Shown here piece after piece: positions 6,541-8,104 of a stretch of DNA of 8,104 nucleotides. Every line of letters starts with the position of its first letter. The stretch's first letter is position 1. Position numbers and translations under genes: made by a program. The stretch spans positions 1 through 8,104 of the forward strand of contig JBHHZJ010000125.1 in the NCBI GenBank assembly GCA_046758005.1, read 5' to 3'. The notes beneath the pieces are model-generated. The model saw only the letters and a program-made list of their open reading frames with translations, was not told the DNA's origin and searched no databases. This DNA comes from JBHHZJ01 sp046758005. Its GTDB lineage: Bacteria; Pseudomonadota; Alphaproteobacteria; Kiloniellales; J153.

Positions 6541-7317
6541 TCAGTCGACCGGTGGCAAGCTTTCCATGAGCACTTGGGCCGCGACAGCACGCAGGCTGTC
6601 GGGATAGGTGTCTTGGACCTCCGTCAAAGCCTCGCGCGAGCGTTCGCGATACCGCCGTGCCGATTCGGCGTTGGGCGCCTCGCGGAAGGCGCGCACGTAG
6701 TCCACCGCGAGTATGAAAAGCGCCTCTTCCTTGTCTGTGTGGTCAGGGTAGCGCGACAGGAAGGCCTCCGCGGCTTCGATCTGCGCGACGAGGCCCGCCC
6801 AGTCCAGTTCGAGCAGCCGGAAGGGGTCGGACACGAAGCTGTCATAGAACCGGCCTTGCAGTATGCGGAACAGGGCGTCGGCGTGCTTCGCCCCGCCGGG
6901 TGCCAAGGCCACGTATTCCTCGAAGGGTCCGAGATAGCTCCTGTATCGATTCGCCGCCGGCCAGAATGAAAGCACGATGCCCTCGGCCTTCAGTTCGCTG
7001 ACGAGGACTGTGGAGGCGAGGCCCAATTCGCTGCCGTGCATCACGAGATCACGGTTGAGCAGCTCCGTGATGCGCGCGACCATTTCGCCGAGGGCGTAGA
7101 ACGCTTCGGCTTCCTTCTCGCCGGACTCGCCCGAGGCGATGACGGCGTTGAGTGCCGCGATTCGATTGAGAAACCCCTCCGTGGTCTCCGCGTCGATGGC
7201 CTCGTGCGGCGCCGCCGGAGCAGAGCCGAGGAGAATGGCGAAGCCTGCGATGGCAATGACCGCGCGGCCGCCGCGGCGGGCCAATCGGCGGTGCGCCGCC
7301 GGCTCACCCGCCGCCAT
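6541..7317 (-). CDS. Exported helical protein of unknown function (TPR-like C-terminus)
   Basis: I do not recognise this 258-residue protein. It starts with a basic arginine-rich stretch (10-18), a hydrophobic segment (19-32) and a likely Sec cleavage site after SAPAA (36), so it is probably periplasmic. The rest appears almost wholly alpha-helical. The C-terminal part (about 165-252) has the look of TPR-like helical hairpins: 'EAAEAFLSRYPDHTDKEEALF' and 'SREALTEVQDTYPDSLRAVAA' carry the aromatic-Pro spacing seen in such repeats. The ATG at 7317 has GGGAG five bases upstream and overlaps the end of the preceding gene by 14 nt, so the two are coupled. A frame reaching back to 7563 exists, but its extra 82 residues are Arg/Ser/Pro-rich shadow sequence. 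The protein may act with the TAXI-like partner; a scaffold or binding role is only a guess. Confidence 0.75.
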   Translation of the reverse strand: MAAGEPAAHRRLARRGGRAVIAIAGFAILLGSAPAAPHEAIDAETTEGFLNRIAALNAVIASGESGEKEAEAFYALGEMVARITELLNRDLVMHGSELGLASTVLVSELKAEGIVLSFWPAANRYRSYLGPFEEYVALAPGGAKHADALFRILQGRFYDSFVSDPFRLLELDWAGLVAQIEAAEAFLSRYPDHTDKEEALFILAVDYVRAFREAPNAESARRYRERSREALTEVQDTYPDSLRAVAAQVLMESLPPVD

Positions 7318-7882
7318 CTCCGCTCCCGGGCGACGGACGGCCTTCAAAGAAAGCGAGGGCGCCGGGATGTGTCGGCACCGTGGCGTCCGGATCCACCGGT
7401 CCATGTTCCCCAGGCGAAACGGTCGTCGGGAGCTCGTCTCGATTCCTGCTGAGGGTCGCGGCCACGAGATAGGCGTGGCGGGCCGGAAAGTCATCACGGC
7501 AGACCAGCAAGTGATCGCCGAGGCCGATAAGAGTTCGCAGCGGCACCGGGTCATACTCGGCAAAGGGCGCCCGTCCCGCGAGCAGCGCGGCCGCGTCGTT
7601 GCGCGCCAGGATCGCCACCTCCATCTGCTTGGAGCTGATGAGGCTGGCGATCCGCTGGGTGTGCGGCGCGCGCGTCACCCTGGCTTTGCTGGATGGCAAA
7701 TGGGTTGCAAGAACCTCGGCCACTCGTTTGCCCAGCGGATATGACGGCGCGTCGGTCCGGCTCGTGAGAATGAGCAGATAGCGTTTGCGATAGATCTTCC
7801 ACTGCCGGTAGGGCGTGTGGCCCGAACCGAAGACCACCGCCCCGAGGATCAGTGCCGATTTGAGGAAGACTCGTCGGTTCAT
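7304..7882 (-). CDS. Short Tat-exported TAXI-like (TRAP-associated) substrate-binding protein lacking the second lobe
   Basis: The 192-residue protein begins MNRRVFLKSALILGAVV, a twin-arginine leader (R3-R4-x-F6-L7-K8) with a hydrophobic core, so it is probably exported folded. Residues 37-125 follow the first lobe of TAXI-family solute receptors: 'LTSRTDAPSYPLGKRVAEVL' (39-58), a strand-helix with 'SLISSKQMEVAILARNDAA' (80-98) and 'PVPLRTLIGL' (112-121). It then jumps to 'HLLVCRDDFPARHAYLV' and ends with 'THPGALAFFEGR' (171-182), which resembles the receptor C-terminus. Full-length receptors have about 310-330 residues, so a central portion equivalent to lobe 2 seems missing. The frame is intact. 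The ATG at 7882 has a weak GAG upstream. It lies 89 nt after an acetamidase/formamidase gene, with no TRAP membrane subunits visible here. The family call is by eye. Confidence 0.72.
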   Translation of the reverse strand: MNRRVFLKSALILGAVVFGSGHTPYRQWKIYRKRYLLILTSRTDAPSYPLGKRVAEVLATHLPSSKARVTRAPHTQRIASLISSKQMEVAILARNDAAALLAGRAPFAEYDPVPLRTLIGLGDHLLVCRDDFPARHAYLVAATLSRNRDELPTTVSPGEHGPVDPDATVPTHPGALAFFEGRPSPGSGDGGG

Positions 7883-7905
7883 GATCTCGTGCGGCCCAGG
7901 AAACT

Positions 7906-7932
7906 CGGGCGGGGGCTATTTGGCCCCGCCCG
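7906..7932 (-). terminator. Strong GC hairpin between the acetamidase/formamidase and TAXI-like genes
   Basis: CGGGCGGGG (7906-7914) and CCCCGCCCG (7924-7932) form a perfect 9-bp stem with a 9-base loop; a shifted pairing with one bulge is also possible. On the minus strand it lies about 40 nt after the amidase stop and is followed by AGTTTCC, only a short T-run. It may be a weak terminator or an mRNA-stabilising intercistronic stem. Confidence 0.4.
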
Positions 7933-7971
7933 TCCAGTCTGTAGCCGATCGCCGGATTCTCGCGGCAATCC

Positions 7972-8104
7972 TTATTCCTTGAAGATGGTCAAAGGCAGGA
8001 TAGCCGAGACGATGTAGTTCGGCACGTCGACCAGCTGACCGATCCGGAGATCCACCGCGACACTCGAAACGACATAGGCCTGCTCGCGGGTCAGACCCTT
8101 TTCC
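7972..8104 (-). CDS. Acetamidase/formamidase family protein, C-terminal part (5' end outside window)
   Basis: Only the last 44 codons are in the window. The frame reads KGLTREQAYVVSS, then VAVDLRIGQLVDVPNY and ends ILPLTIFKE before a TAA at 7974-7972. The segment 'LTRE.AY...S.AVDLRI.Q.VDVPN..VSA.LP..IF' is the characteristic tail of the acetamidase/formamidase (FmdA/AmdA) family. Those enzymes release ammonia from short amides such as formamide or acetamide and are normally 300-400 residues long and cytoplasmic. The gene is upstream of the TAXI-like receptor gene on the same strand, so it may head or belong to the same operon. An amide-hydrolysing enzyme here fits the amide theme of the neighbouring operon. 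Substrate and completeness cannot be judged from the tail. Confidence 0.85.
   Translation of the reverse strand, partial: EKGLTREQAYVVSSVAVDLRIGQLVDVPNYIVSAILPLTIFKE

Noticed and set aside
6276..6569. 97-codon plus-strand frame in the intergenic region
   Set aside because: No ribosome binding site or recognisable protein features; it overlaps the transposase-like relic and the end of the minus-strand gene.
1..8104. CRISPR array, phage integrase or direct repeat of the tRNA 3' end elsewhere in the window
   Set aside because: No regularly spaced repeats, no integrase-like frame and no second copy of the tRNA T-arm/acceptor sequence were seen by eye.

Overview
The window is GC-rich bacterial DNA, most likely from an alphaproteobacterium of the Rhodospirillales/Rhizobiales kind. 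This rests on general codon style, a tRNA with encoded CCA, a Tat-type leader and a branched-chain-type ABC transporter operon mixed with amide-degrading enzymes; no taxonomic marker is present, so it is an inference. Every protein gene lies on the minus strand. Only the 3' part of a tRNA-Lys(CTT) at the left edge is on the plus strand.

Reading the minus strand from right to left, the first block (8104-6541) holds the 3' end of an acetamidase/formamidase-type gene. A strong intercistronic hairpin follows, then a short Tat-exported protein resembling a TAXI-type (TRAP-associated) substrate-binding protein that seems to lack its second lobe. The last gene, overlapping it by 14 nt, encodes an exported all-helical protein I cannot assign. 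The next 552 bases (6540-5989) hold a degraded transposase tail, a candidate promoter and a candidate 27-codon ORF with a ribosome binding site just ahead of the transporter operon.

The second block (5988-341) is a complete five-gene branched-chain-type ABC uptake system in the classical order: periplasmic binding protein, two permeases and two ATPases (livK-livH-livM-livG-livF). An M19 'renal dipeptidase' family enzyme follows it and lacks the usual first-metal ligands. The genes are tightly packed and probably co-transcribed. The solute is not readable from sequence. The amide and carbamoyl hydrolases around the transporter suggest a small nitrogen compound (amide, carbamoyl-amino acid, dipeptide-like molecule) rather than leucine itself.

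The operon continued at least one more gene: directly after the M19 gene comes the start of an N-carbamoylsarcosine amidase/isochorismatase-family gene, cut after about 47 codons. At the break a 17-codon piece resembling an oligopeptide-transporter permease follows out of frame, and about 60 bp later comes the tRNA-Lys 3' end. This looks like a rearrangement scar beside a tRNA gene. No phage, CRISPR or recognisable defence genes are visible. The points most worth a second look are the tRNA-side scar, the altered metal site of the M19 protein, and the mini-TAXI plus unknown exported protein pair.
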